Shown: positions 57,197 to 64,000 of the stretch, one piece after another
Position numbering within the stretch: position 1 is the stretch's first letter
How the letters are laid out: every line of letters starts with the position of its first letter
DNA from: CAXRDE01 sp964229355
GTDB taxonomy: Bacteria > Cyanobacteriota > Sericytochromatia > UBA7694
Direction: 5' to 3'
Assembly (NCBI GenBank): GCA_964229355.1
Contig: CAXRDE010000025.1
Span: 186,001-250,000 of the forward strand
DNA: 64,000 nt
Position numbers and translations under genes: made by a program
Notes under the pieces: generated by a model
Databases searched by the model: none
Seen by the model: the letters and a program-made list of their open reading frames with translations, nothing else
Told to the model about the DNA's origin: nothing

Positions 57197-58153
57197 CTAC
57201 TTCAGTTTGGGCAATACGTGATTGGGCTCTTTGGCATAGATGTTCCAGAGCCAGTAATCTTTCTCTGACACCACCATACGCTCAGGGGGCTGAGTGCTTT
57301 CTTGCTGACGCCCCTGGTAAACCACCTTGCCACCTTTGACGTCAAAGGCGTAGCGGCGCACCGATTTCCCATCCAGGTTGACATCGAGCTCGTATTTGCC
57401 GTCTTTTAAGTCACCGGGCTTAAGACCCGCATTGCTTTTGGGGTCCACAAGGGGTGCAGTAAGCATGGTGGTGTACGCATAAATGTTTTGCGGCTGGGGC
57501 GCGTTGCCCACACTTTTGGCCACCAGTTGACCGTTGCGCTTCAGCGAAAGGCTCATTTTTTTGACCACCGTTGATTGGTCGCCCACTTCGGCTCCGGCAC
57601 TAAGACCTACATCCACAATCAGTGAGCCTCTTCCCCCGTCGTTAAAATACAGTTTGGCCATGTTATCGTGGGGCAAAATGGTATAGCTCTTTTGGCCCTT
57701 GGCAAAACGGCCTTCACCCTGACCATAGCTGCGTACTTCAAACCATTCCGCCGAAAACACCTTGCCTTTTTCAGAGAATACAATCCAATAAACCCCAGGC
57801 TTTAAGGCCACCTTGCTGGGACCATCCAGACATTGCCCACTGGCGCAGGCGTTAACCCAGGAATCAATTTCACCCAGAGCCTGACCATTTTTGTATTTGT
57901 GCACCCGCTCTTTGCTGCTGAGAATATTTCCCTCAGCATCTACAATGTCGATACGGGTTTCGACGTCGCGCTGGGGCACATACACGAACATGCTCAACAG
58001 CTTACGTCCAAAATACAATTGTCCATTTTGATCCAGATTAATAAAATCGGGCATTTGCTCATAGGCCATCGCCGGTGGATAATCCTGAGACCAGGCTGGC
58101 CCCGTTAACAAACAACTGCTCAACAGGACCAACGCCCATTTTTTTAGATTCAT
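57197..58153 (-). CDS. Secreted protein of unknown function
   Basis: A 318-aa protein with a signal peptide (MNLKKWALVLLSSCLLTGPAWSQ). The mature part is beta-rich: FINLDQNGQLYFGRKLLSMFVYVP, LKPGVYWIVFSEKGKVFSAEWFEV, GRGSLIVDVGLSAGAEVG, and ends with DGKYELDVNLDGKSVRRYAFDVKGGKVVYQG, the style of small Ig-like or fibronectin-like beta-sandwiches. A cysteine pair in the mature part (VNACASGQCLDG) may form a disulfide. Probably periplasmic or exported. No family recognised. Confidence 0.8.
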   Translation of the reverse strand: MNLKKWALVLLSSCLLTGPAWSQDYPPAMAYEQMPDFINLDQNGQLYFGRKLLSMFVYVPQRDVETRIDIVDAEGNILSSKERVHKYKNGQALGEIDSWVNACASGQCLDGPSKVALKPGVYWIVFSEKGKVFSAEWFEVRSYGQGEGRFAKGQKSYTILPHDNMAKLYFNDGGRGSLIVDVGLSAGAEVGDQSTVVKKMSLSLKRNGQLVAKSVGNAPQPQNIYAYTTMLTAPLVDPKSNAGLKPGDLKDGKYELDVNLDGKSVRRYAFDVKGGKVVYQGRQQESTQPPERMVVSEKDYWLWNIYAKEPNHVLPKLK

Positions 58154-58286
58154 GGTTACCTTATATCCTCACTGTTTTTCTTTAAACGACACAAAATTGT
58201 AACATATTTCGCTTAAATCTGCTTTTTTCGGCAATGTGCTACACTGCAGGTGCAGAGATTGACGAAAAGAAAGCGTAAAGCGACCC

Positions 58287-58904
58287 ATGGACCCCCTGGA
58301 ACTGGGAACAAAATACGACCGCATTGCCCACTGGTGGCAACAGCATCACCAACACTCAGAATATGGCCTGCATGCTTTAGAACGGGCTTTACAATGGCTC
58401 CCTCACACCGGTCAAGCCCTGGATGTGGGCTGCGGGGCCGGCGGACGCCTGGTTCATCGCCTGGTCCAGCACGGCTTGACGGTGACGGGACTCGATGTGT
58501 CGCACACCATGGTGGAGCTGGCCCGCCAAAATCACCCTGAACAGCACTTTTTGCATCAGGATATTTGCCAGTGGGAAAGTCAGGACGCCTTTGATCTTAT
58601 TCTCGCCTGGGACAGCCTGTTTCACCTGCCCCTTTCACAGCACGAAGCCGTTCTGAACAAATTGTGCCGTCACTTAAAACCCGAAGGCATCTTGCTGTAT
58701 ACCCTGGGCAACGCCGCTGGCGAACACACCGATACCTGGCGCAACGACACCTTCTATTACAGCTCCATTGGCATCAATGCCAACGTACAGTGTCTGATCA
58801 AGGCGGGATTAACGCTGTTGCATCTGGAGTTGGATCAATATCCCGAAAAGCATGTTTATCTGATCGCCACCCGCCCCGCAGGGGACGTCATAGCCCTGGG
58901 TTAG
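58287..58904 (+). CDS. SAM-dependent methyltransferase
   Basis: A 205-aa class I methyltransferase: YDRIAHWWQQHH, motif I ALDVGCGAGGRLVHRLVQHGLTVTGLDVS, then FDLILAWDSLFHLPLSQHEAVLNKLCRHLKPEGILLYTLG. It resembles small Methyltransf_25/11 proteins that act on small molecules, including tellurite-resistance-type enzymes, but the substrate cannot be named. Its stop overlaps the convergent thioesterase gene by four bases. Confidence 0.88.
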   Translation: MDPLELGTKYDRIAHWWQQHHQHSEYGLHALERALQWLPHTGQALDVGCGAGGRLVHRLVQHGLTVTGLDVSHTMVELARQNHPEQHFLHQDICQWESQDAFDLILAWDSLFHLPLSQHEAVLNKLCRHLKPEGILLYTLGNAAGEHTDTWRNDTFYYSSIGINANVQCLIKAGLTLLHLELDQYPEKHVYLIATRPAGDVIALG

Positions 58905-59341
58905 GGTTTGGCAACGTATTGGGCAGCAGCCACCAGATTTGAAGTGGATCTAACCAAAAGCTTGCCTTCTGCATCATGCAGGGTACCCTGCATAAACACC
59001 ACGCTACGGCCTGACTTGATCACCTCCGCAGTGGCGATAACATTTTCACCCACCCGCACATTGGCCAGAAAATCCACGTTCAGATTCACGGTGGCAAAAA
59101 ATGCCTCGCGCTCCAGACTGTACACGGTCAGGCCCATGATATCGTCGAGAATGGTGCTGGCCATACCGCCGTGCAAAATACCGGCGGGGTTGGCCATTTC
59201 TGGGCGCACGGTGTAAGTGGCCTTGATACAGCCCGGTTCCACCTGTAAGAGCGTACCGTTCAGCCAAACGCCCGTGGGAGAGCGGCTATACTCGGCCATG
59301 GGAACACCAATAAGAGATTGAAGGTGTTGTAATACAGACAT
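58901..59341 (-). CDS. PaaI-family hotdog-fold acyl-CoA thioesterase
   Basis: A 146-aa protein with the PaaI pattern: MANPAGILHGGMASTILDDIMGLTVYSL (HGGM, catalytic Asp in the helix), TVNLNVDFLANVRVGENVIATAEVIKSGRSVVFMQGTLHDAEGKLLVRST. It would hydrolyse an acyl- or hydroxyphenylacetyl-type CoA ester. It is last in the minus-strand set with the 118-aa and 905-aa proteins, four bases after the former, but their relation to a thioesterase is unclear. Confidence 0.9.
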   Translation of the reverse strand: MSVLQHLQSLIGVPMAEYSRSPTGVWLNGTLLQVEPGCIKATYTVRPEMANPAGILHGGMASTILDDIMGLTVYSLEREAFFATVNLNVDFLANVRVGENVIATAEVIKSGRSVVFMQGTLHDAEGKLLVRSTSNLVAAAQYVAKP

Positions 59342-59345
59342 GGGC

Positions 59346-59702
59346 TTAAGAGATCAGAGCCTCTGGCAATAAAGGTTCATAAAGCTGTAGATCCAGGAGC
59401 ACATCCAGGTTTTTTTCTAAGTAATCGGGTGCCTCAGGGTGCTCAAAAAGCTGAGGGTGGTCGCTAAGCGCCTCAGGCTTCATGGTGTAATGCACCCATT
59501 TTCCGTCCTCAATAAAGTGCGCTTCAGGCGCAAGGGTTTTAAGAGAGACCGGCAAGGCCTGCAGCGAAAGCACCAGCTCCGAGGGGGGAGATATATTTTG
59601 CCCCCGTACCCGGAACGACAGTAAACGCAAGGTTTTGCCCGTCTCAACATGCTTGAGTACGGCCTGGCCTGTAAAGGTTAGATCCAAATGCGACTTAGTC
59701 AT
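59346..59702 (-). CDS. Small unknown protein
   Basis: From ATG 59702 (overlapping the previous stop by eight bases) the product is 118 aa; the longer frame is a shadow of the 905-aa gene. It has beta strands at the start (LDLTFTGQAVLKHVETGKTLRLLSFRVRGQN), then HFIEDGKWVHYTMKPEALSD and an acidic end. No signal, no family recognised. Translationally coupled to the 905-aa protein gene, so perhaps a chaperone or partner of it. Confidence 0.7.
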   Translation of the reverse strand: MTKSHLDLTFTGQAVLKHVETGKTLRLLSFRVRGQNISPPSELVLSLQALPVSLKTLAPEAHFIEDGKWVHYTMKPEALSDHPQLFEHPEAPDYLEKNLDVLLDLQLYEPLLPEALIS

Positions 59703-62412
59703 TGGAGTTATACAATACCGTTCCTGCAGAGATGCTGACATTGCCGTTAACGGAACCAATGAAGGTTCCATTGGAGACCGACTTTTCGTAATCATAGGTC
59801 ACGGAGTTGTTATTGACAATCTGGAAGCTGCCGTCATTGTTAATGGCCACCGCTAAATTTACTTTGCCGCCGGCGGTAGAAACGCCGGGATCACGCATAG
59901 TGCGGGTCAGGGCCGCCGTCAACTGCCCCTGATTAATGCCGTTGGGCAAAGGAATTCTCGATTGTCCTCGCAGATTGTCCATGACGCGGCCAAAAGTGCC
60001 CGATGGATTGGCGGCAAAGGCTGCAGCGTCAAGCTGTAAACCAATGACTACCCGTGATACATCTGCGGTTCCGGTGCGTCCACTGCTGTGATTGCTGGAG
60101 ACAATGCGGGAATTTTGACGGCTGTAGGTGACGCCGATGCCTCCAGCATCAAAGGTCAGGCGTTCGTTAAAGTCCTCGGTGTTTTGCTGGGTGCGCACTT
60201 CACCTTCGTCATAGCGGTTATTGTTATTGGCATCTTCATAATCGCGATAGGAACTGGTGCTGCTTTCCCGGTTATAGCTCATGGAGACACCGGTGGCTGC
60301 TTTGACTTCAGCATTAAAGGTGGTGCTGCGCCCTGAATAGGCGTGGTCCTCCATAAAGGCGTCGAGCTCACGGCCCCGGCGTAAAATTTCAGCACGATTG
60401 CCCACCGGATCGCTCATGAGTGACATAATACCTGTCACCTGTTCCCCAAAGGCCTGGACATCCTGGAGTTCATAGAAGGCCACCCCGCCGCTAAAGGCAC
60501 GCTCTAAGCCCGCACTGGCTTTAAACAGACCTGCAATTTCAGCCTGGGCGCGCACATCGACAGCAATCTCACCTTTGAGAATATACCCTGCCCCGTGGCC
60601 GTAACCCACTTCAGCGGTCAGTTTCACATTCATACCGGCGGTGACATTGGCAGCCTGGTTACCCAGACCCACCCGGAATCCCAGCCCCACCGAGAAGTGA
60701 GAGCCCGGAGCCAGCTTGCCCAATTGATCCACCATATACGAAATCTGGGCATCAGGGTTTTCAGCGGCTTGAACCCGCTCTTCAATTTGACCGGCTTGTA
60801 AGTCACTGCTGGCAAAACGCTCTTCGATCAGCGCGTTCACCCCTTCGATTTGTCTGGCCTGCTCTTGCAAACGACCGAGGTCGCTGTCGACCTGACTGGT
60901 AAATTGAGACAACTCGCCTGAATAAGCCGAAGACTTGACCCGGGTATTGGCATCTCTGGCTTGCACCATAAGATCCAGGGCCTGATCGCGAATGCGCATC
61001 GCCTCCGCTGACTCCCCTTGACTCTGGGCTTTTAAGGTCTCATATTGGGCCAGTAAGGTGCGGGCCTGATCCAGGTTCTGCGAGGCGGCGTCCACCTGGC
61101 TCTGGGCCTGTCCCTGGGTGGCCAACGCTTGCTCCGAAAGCGCACTGGCTTCGTCCATGCGATTTTCAGCTTCCTGGGTCTTCCATTGGGCCTGGGCCAG
61201 ATCGCTCACCGCTGCCTGAAAGCGGTTTGAGGTGCCCGGCACGGCATCGCGCATGGCCGCCTGGTATTCGGCTTCATTGGCAAAGGTGCCGTTTTCTAAG
61301 CCCGATTTGAGCTGTTCAAAGCGCTGAACAAAGGTGCGCATATCGGTGGCATCGTTGGTATAGGTTTGTAAGGCCCCCTGAATATCCGGGGTTTCAGAGG
61401 CTCGCGTGCGGCTTCCCGAGGCGGCACTGCCGTCGATCTGACGCTGGCGCTGAATGGTTTTGGCGGCAAATTTATCAAAGGCGGTATCGGCACTGCCTTT
61501 ACCCGCGAGACCGGGAAAGGCCATGGCCATGGCTGAAATGTCGTTAATATTCTGGCGAATCTGGCGCCGGGATTCGGGATCCATGGCGTCTTCAGGAATG
61601 GCGGCCAGGGTTTCCAGGGCTTTGGTGGCTTCTTCGAGAATGGCTGCCGCTTCATCGCTGCGGGCCGTGGCCCCTGTGCTCTGGGCTTCGCTCACCTGGT
61701 TGTACAGCGCACCCATTTGTTCTGCCAGAGGCTGTAAAGCAGGGTTGGAGGTAGCATAGTCTGCCGCCAACCCTGTAAAGGTCTCTGCCTGTACCGCAAA
61801 GAAACCCTCTTGTTGGCGGCTGGTGGGCGCAGCGGTCATCATAAAGTTATAACTGGCATCGTAAGGTCTACGGGGAGAGCTTTCTCGATCCAGGGCGGTG
61901 GTGCGCTCCGTCAGATTGCTGTTGCTGGCCAAACCCTGCCCCGATTCTGTGGGCATTACGTAAAGGCGATCAACGGTGCGAATTTGGAGCCCTTGTTGCG
62001 GCACTTCCACCCCTTCCTGGGTGGCAAAAGCACCAATATCTTCGGTGGGAATGACAGGGTTGAGCTGTGTTTGTTGTTCGCTGGTTAAATCGTCGAGTTG
62101 AATGGTGTTGTTTTGTAAAAGGTTTTGCAATTGCTCGCGCTCGCCCGCTTCCAGGAGACCGTCTGCAAAAAAGGCCTGCACGTTTGCCATGGCTTCAGAT
62201 TCAGGAGAAGGGGGTGTGGTTGAGGTTTCAGAGGTACTGAGTTGAACCTGTGAGGCGGCATTGGGGGCTTCTTCAACAGCAAGGGTTTCAGGGGGTGTAC
62301 TGGTTTCAGAATCTGTGGGAGCGGTCGAAGTGAGATCCGAGACATTTCGAGGCGTTACTGGCGTTGCGGGATTGGGAAAGGGGCTGATGACTTTTCTATC
62401 TAAATGGGGCAT
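59695..62412 (-). CDS. 905-aa coiled-coil protein with beta-rich C-terminus, unknown function
   Basis: No signal peptide. Residues 1-75: Thr/Ser/Pro/Glu-rich disordered region. About 200-560: mostly helical and Ala/Gln-rich with coiled-coil heptads (DLAQAQWKTQEAENRMDEASALSEQALATQG, LDQARTLLAQYETLKAQ). About 575-670: glycine-rich beta segments (HFSVGLGFRVGLGNQAANVTAGMNVKLTAEVGYGHGAGYILKGEI). Around 740-780: DYEDANNNNRYDEGE, which fits a calcium-binding loop (D, N, N, D, E spacing). The end is beta-rich (SVNGNVSISAGTVLY). It is between a TPR gene (67 bp upstream) and the 118-aa gene (overlap). I recognise no family; a structural or exported protein is likely. Confidence 0.75.
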   Translation of the reverse strand: MPHLDRKVISPFPNPATPVTPRNVSDLTSTAPTDSETSTPPETLAVEEAPNAASQVQLSTSETSTTPPSPESEAMANVQAFFADGLLEAGEREQLQNLLQNNTIQLDDLTSEQQTQLNPVIPTEDIGAFATQEGVEVPQQGLQIRTVDRLYVMPTESGQGLASNSNLTERTTALDRESSPRRPYDASYNFMMTAAPTSRQQEGFFAVQAETFTGLAADYATSNPALQPLAEQMGALYNQVSEAQSTGATARSDEAAAILEEATKALETLAAIPEDAMDPESRRQIRQNINDISAMAMAFPGLAGKGSADTAFDKFAAKTIQRQRQIDGSAASGSRTRASETPDIQGALQTYTNDATDMRTFVQRFEQLKSGLENGTFANEAEYQAAMRDAVPGTSNRFQAAVSDLAQAQWKTQEAENRMDEASALSEQALATQGQAQSQVDAASQNLDQARTLLAQYETLKAQSQGESAEAMRIRDQALDLMVQARDANTRVKSSAYSGELSQFTSQVDSDLGRLQEQARQIEGVNALIEERFASSDLQAGQIEERVQAAENPDAQISYMVDQLGKLAPGSHFSVGLGFRVGLGNQAANVTAGMNVKLTAEVGYGHGAGYILKGEIAVDVRAQAEIAGLFKASAGLERAFSGGVAFYELQDVQAFGEQVTGIMSLMSDPVGNRAEILRRGRELDAFMEDHAYSGRSTTFNAEVKAATGVSMSYNRESSTSSYRDYEDANNNNRYDEGEVRTQQNTEDFNERLTFDAGGIGVTYSRQNSRIVSSNHSSGRTGTADVSRVVIGLQLDAAAFAANPSGTFGRVMDNLRGQSRIPLPNGINQGQLTAALTRTMRDPGVSTAGGKVNLAVAINNDGSFQIVNNNSVTYDYEKSVSNGTFIGSVNGNVSISAGTVLYNSND

Positions 62413-62479
62413 ACTCTTTTACCTTTATCGCAGAAATAAAATACAAGGCCAAGAGAACTTATACCCCATCTTAAACGTT

Positions 62480-62830
62480 TTAAAACACGTTTGGGTTAAA
62501 ATCGCGTAACAAAGGCAAATTTTGAACGGTGGGAATGGGCGCAGCACTGTTTTCTTGATCCAAAAAATCCAGCAACGTTTTGACGTGGGGGTTGTGGGGT
62601 TCAATCTGGCGGGCTTTGCGTAACAGGGTATACGCTTCATCGTCAAAGCCGTGGCGTACCGCCAAATAGCCCACGGCCAGATAGGGCTCGGCAGAGGCTT
62701 CAGGAAAGTCCTGAATGGCCTGCTGATAAATGGCAATGGCCTTCAGAACGCCCGCGTCGGAGGCGTCCTGAGCCAGTGCTTCTCGCACGTCTTCTAAGTA
62801 GATATCGATGTGCTGAGGTTTAAGCGTCAT
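62480..62830 (-). CDS. Small TPR-like protein
   Basis: A 116-aa protein with two TPR-like helix pairs (GVLKAIAIYQQAIQDFPEASAEPYLAVGYLAVRHGFDDEAYTLLRKARQIEPHNPHVKTLLDFL). It starts two bases after the LysM/transglycosylase stop. It is likely an adaptor; the resemblance to secretion chaperones with TPRs is suggestive only, as no secretion-system gene is in view. Confidence 0.8.
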   Translation of the reverse strand: MTLKPQHIDIYLEDVREALAQDASDAGVLKAIAIYQQAIQDFPEASAEPYLAVGYLAVRHGFDDEAYTLLRKARQIEPHNPHVKTLLDFLDQENSAAPIPTVQNLPLLRDFNPNVF

Positions 62831-62832
62831 CT

Positions 62833-64000
62833 CTAAAACAGGCTTCCGCCAAAGAGGGTTTTGTACTCGTCGTTCACTTTGTTGGCATAGGTGCTGACAT
62901 TGGGATCACCGTAACGTTTAAGGGCTTTTTCGACCCCACGGCCCAGATGCGCGCGGTCGTTGAGTTCATAGCTCATGTACGCCGTCGAGGTCCACACGTT
63001 GGCCTTGATATTAAAGCGTTGTTCGATGGCTCGGGTGCTCTGTACAAAATTGCCTTTGTGCGCATTGTAAGGGGCTTCGCCACGGAATCCCTTGGCAATT
63101 CCCGACATGTGGTGCACCTGACGAATGGCAATGCCTGTCAACTGGCCCAGGCCGCCTGCACCCGTGTGGCTTTTGGCGCGGGGGTTAATGCCGCCACTTT
63201 CATGGGCGAACAGCGCCAGCATCATCTTGGGGTCCACCCCAAACTCACGACCCGCAGCGTCGAGTTCCACGGCGATTTCGCGCATTTGTTCGGGCGTGGT
63301 GCGGGTGCGTTGGGTATTGCCCAGCGCCGCATGGTGCTGCTGGTAACGCTGCATGGCTTCGAGTAACTCAGTGGCGCCCGCAGTCAAGCCCGAAGCATCC
63401 ACAACGGCGGCGGCATCAGTGGCCGTGGTGCCCTGAGCATTATCACTGTCTTCTACGGGTGCATGACCGTTAGGAATTTTTAACACCATGCCGGGCTGCA
63501 GGGCATTGGGTGTTTTTAATTGATCGCGGTTGGCTTCAAAAATTTCCATATAGCGCTCAGAATCATCTAAAGTACGCAGGGCCACGATACTCAAAGACTC
63601 ACCCCGTTTGACGGTGTATTCCGTAAAAGCGGGCTCGGTGGCGGGTTCGGCAGGAGTTGACGGGGTGGCAGGCGCGGCAGGCGTGGCCGGGGTCTGATTT
63701 GCGGGCGGGTCAGGAAAACTCACCTGGCGTTCAGCGGGTACGGGAATCTTTAAGGTCATGCCAATGCGCAGGTCACCGGGGTTCATGAGTTGATCGCGGT
63801 TGGCTTCAAAAATTTGATTGAAGTTCTGGGTGCTGCCCAGAAACTTTTTGGCAATCTGACCCAGGGTGTCGCCGCGCTTGACGGTATACATTTCGTACTG
63901 AGGCTCCTGGGGTTCGCCAAGGGCTAAAGACGGGGTGGCACTGCCAAGGGATCCCGCTTGAAACTGGTCTTTGGTTTCGGCCGGGGGCTGCGCGTTGGGA
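62833..64000 (-). CDS. LysM-repeat lytic transglycosylase (N-terminus beyond right edge)
   Basis: The frame stays open to the end of the window (about 36 further codons upstream of the ATG at 63891, Pro/Gln-rich), so the true start lies outside. Visible: LysM 1 (MYTVKRGDTLGQIAKKFLGSTQNFNQIFEANRDQLMNPGDLRIGMTLKIP), a Pro/Ala linker, LysM 2 (TEYTVKRGESLSIVALRTLDDSERYMEIFEANRDQL), then an SLT-type lysozyme-like domain: DPKMMLALFAHESGGINPRAKSHTGAGGLGQLTGIAIRQ with the catalytic Glu in HESGG, and NVSTYANKVNDEY. LysM binds peptidoglycan and SLT cleaves glycan strands. It could supply the muramidase activity missing from FlgJ, or open the wall for the 905-aa protein. First of a five-gene minus operon. 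Confidence 0.88.
   Translation of the reverse strand, partial: PNAQPPAETKDQFQAGSLGSATPSLALGEPQEPQYEMYTVKRGDTLGQIAKKFLGSTQNFNQIFEANRDQLMNPGDLRIGMTLKIPVPAERQVSFPDPPANQTPATPAAPATPSTPAEPATEPAFTEYTVKRGESLSIVALRTLDDSERYMEIFEANRDQLKTPNALQPGMVLKIPNGHAPVEDSDNAQGTTATDAAAVVDASGLTAGATELLEAMQRYQQHHAALGNTQRTRTTPEQMREIAVELDAAGREFGVDPKMMLALFAHESGGINPRAKSHTGAGGLGQLTGIAIRQVHHMSGIAKGFRGEAPYNAHKGNFVQSTRAIEQRFNIKANVWTSTAYMSYELNDRAHLGRGVEKALKRYGDPNVSTYANKVNDEYKTLFGGSLF

Overview
The window suggests a flagellated, diderm (Gram-negative type) free-living bacterium of about 50-55% GC. The evidence is a set of lipobox lipoproteins, a C-terminal-Phe outer-membrane-like protein, flagellar rod genes and LysM/lytic transglycosylase genes. 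Two points hint at a non-photosynthetic relative of Cyanobacteria (Melainabacteria / Sericytochromatia / Blackallbacteria-like). One is a lipoprotein with the layout I associate with the cyanobacterial DUF3370 family. The other is a TPP-enzyme/succinate-semialdehyde-dehydrogenase pair arranged like the cyanobacterial 2-oxoglutarate decarboxylase bypass. This placement is inference, not proof.

Layout. 1-514: 3' end of a glycoside-hydrolase-like gene. 495-7483: a stress flavoprotein-like gene, then a minus-strand operon (Ser/Thr kinase with Cache-like sensor, gamma-glutamyltransferase, cupin/JmjC-like protein, DUF3370-like lipoprotein). 7585-7658: tRNA-Met(CAT) with promoter and terminator. 7788-13381: a surface-glycan cluster led by a 1143-aa protein that joins a methyltransferase-like domain to three glycosyltransferase domains. 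13418-15771: SMR efflux protein, an AT-rich palindrome-rich gap, and an EF-hand/glycine-zipper protein. 15934-22468: DUF4336 protein, lipase-like hydrolase, YgfZ-TPR fusion, rhodanese membrane protein and a second Ser/Thr kinase. 22568-27936: glutathione-dependent formaldehyde detoxification (frmA-frmB), tandem GNAT, murI, MATE exporter. 28014-31583: outer-membrane-like protein, an AAC(3)-like gene and a lipoprotein. 31618-33713: flgF-flgG-flgJ behind a sigma28-type promoter. 33727-35316: a radical SAM/SPASM protein paired with a small zinc-ribbon lipoprotein-like peptide. 35442-36143: Arr-type ADP-ribosyltransferase.

36200-48628 looks like an accessory island. It has an IS3-type transposase remnant, an AT-rich lipoprotein gene, then a fully overlapping type I restriction-modification operon (hsdM, AlbA_2/HATPase protein, hsdS, HrgA-like nuclease, second AlbA_2/HATPase protein, hsdR) followed by two unknown small genes. 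48641-53645 returns to metabolic genes: conserved hypothetical, SSADH, 2-oxoglutarate decarboxylase-like TPP enzyme, Rrf2 regulator, epoxide-hydrolase-like protein. 53693-64000 holds small and unknown proteins, a tRNA acp3U transferase-like (DTW) gene, a P-loop kinase gene that lacks an ordinary start codon, a heme-binding-like protein, and a minus-strand operon at the right edge (LysM/lytic transglycosylase, TPR protein, 905-aa coiled-coil protein, small protein, thioesterase).

The items I think most deserve a second look are: a 25-bp element shared almost exactly by the kinase and frmA promoters; the radical SAM/lipoprotein pair; the two-regulator restriction island; the putative 2-oxoglutarate decarboxylase bypass; the frameless P-loop kinase; and a repeated CAATAA-N6-TTATTG palindrome at gene ends.
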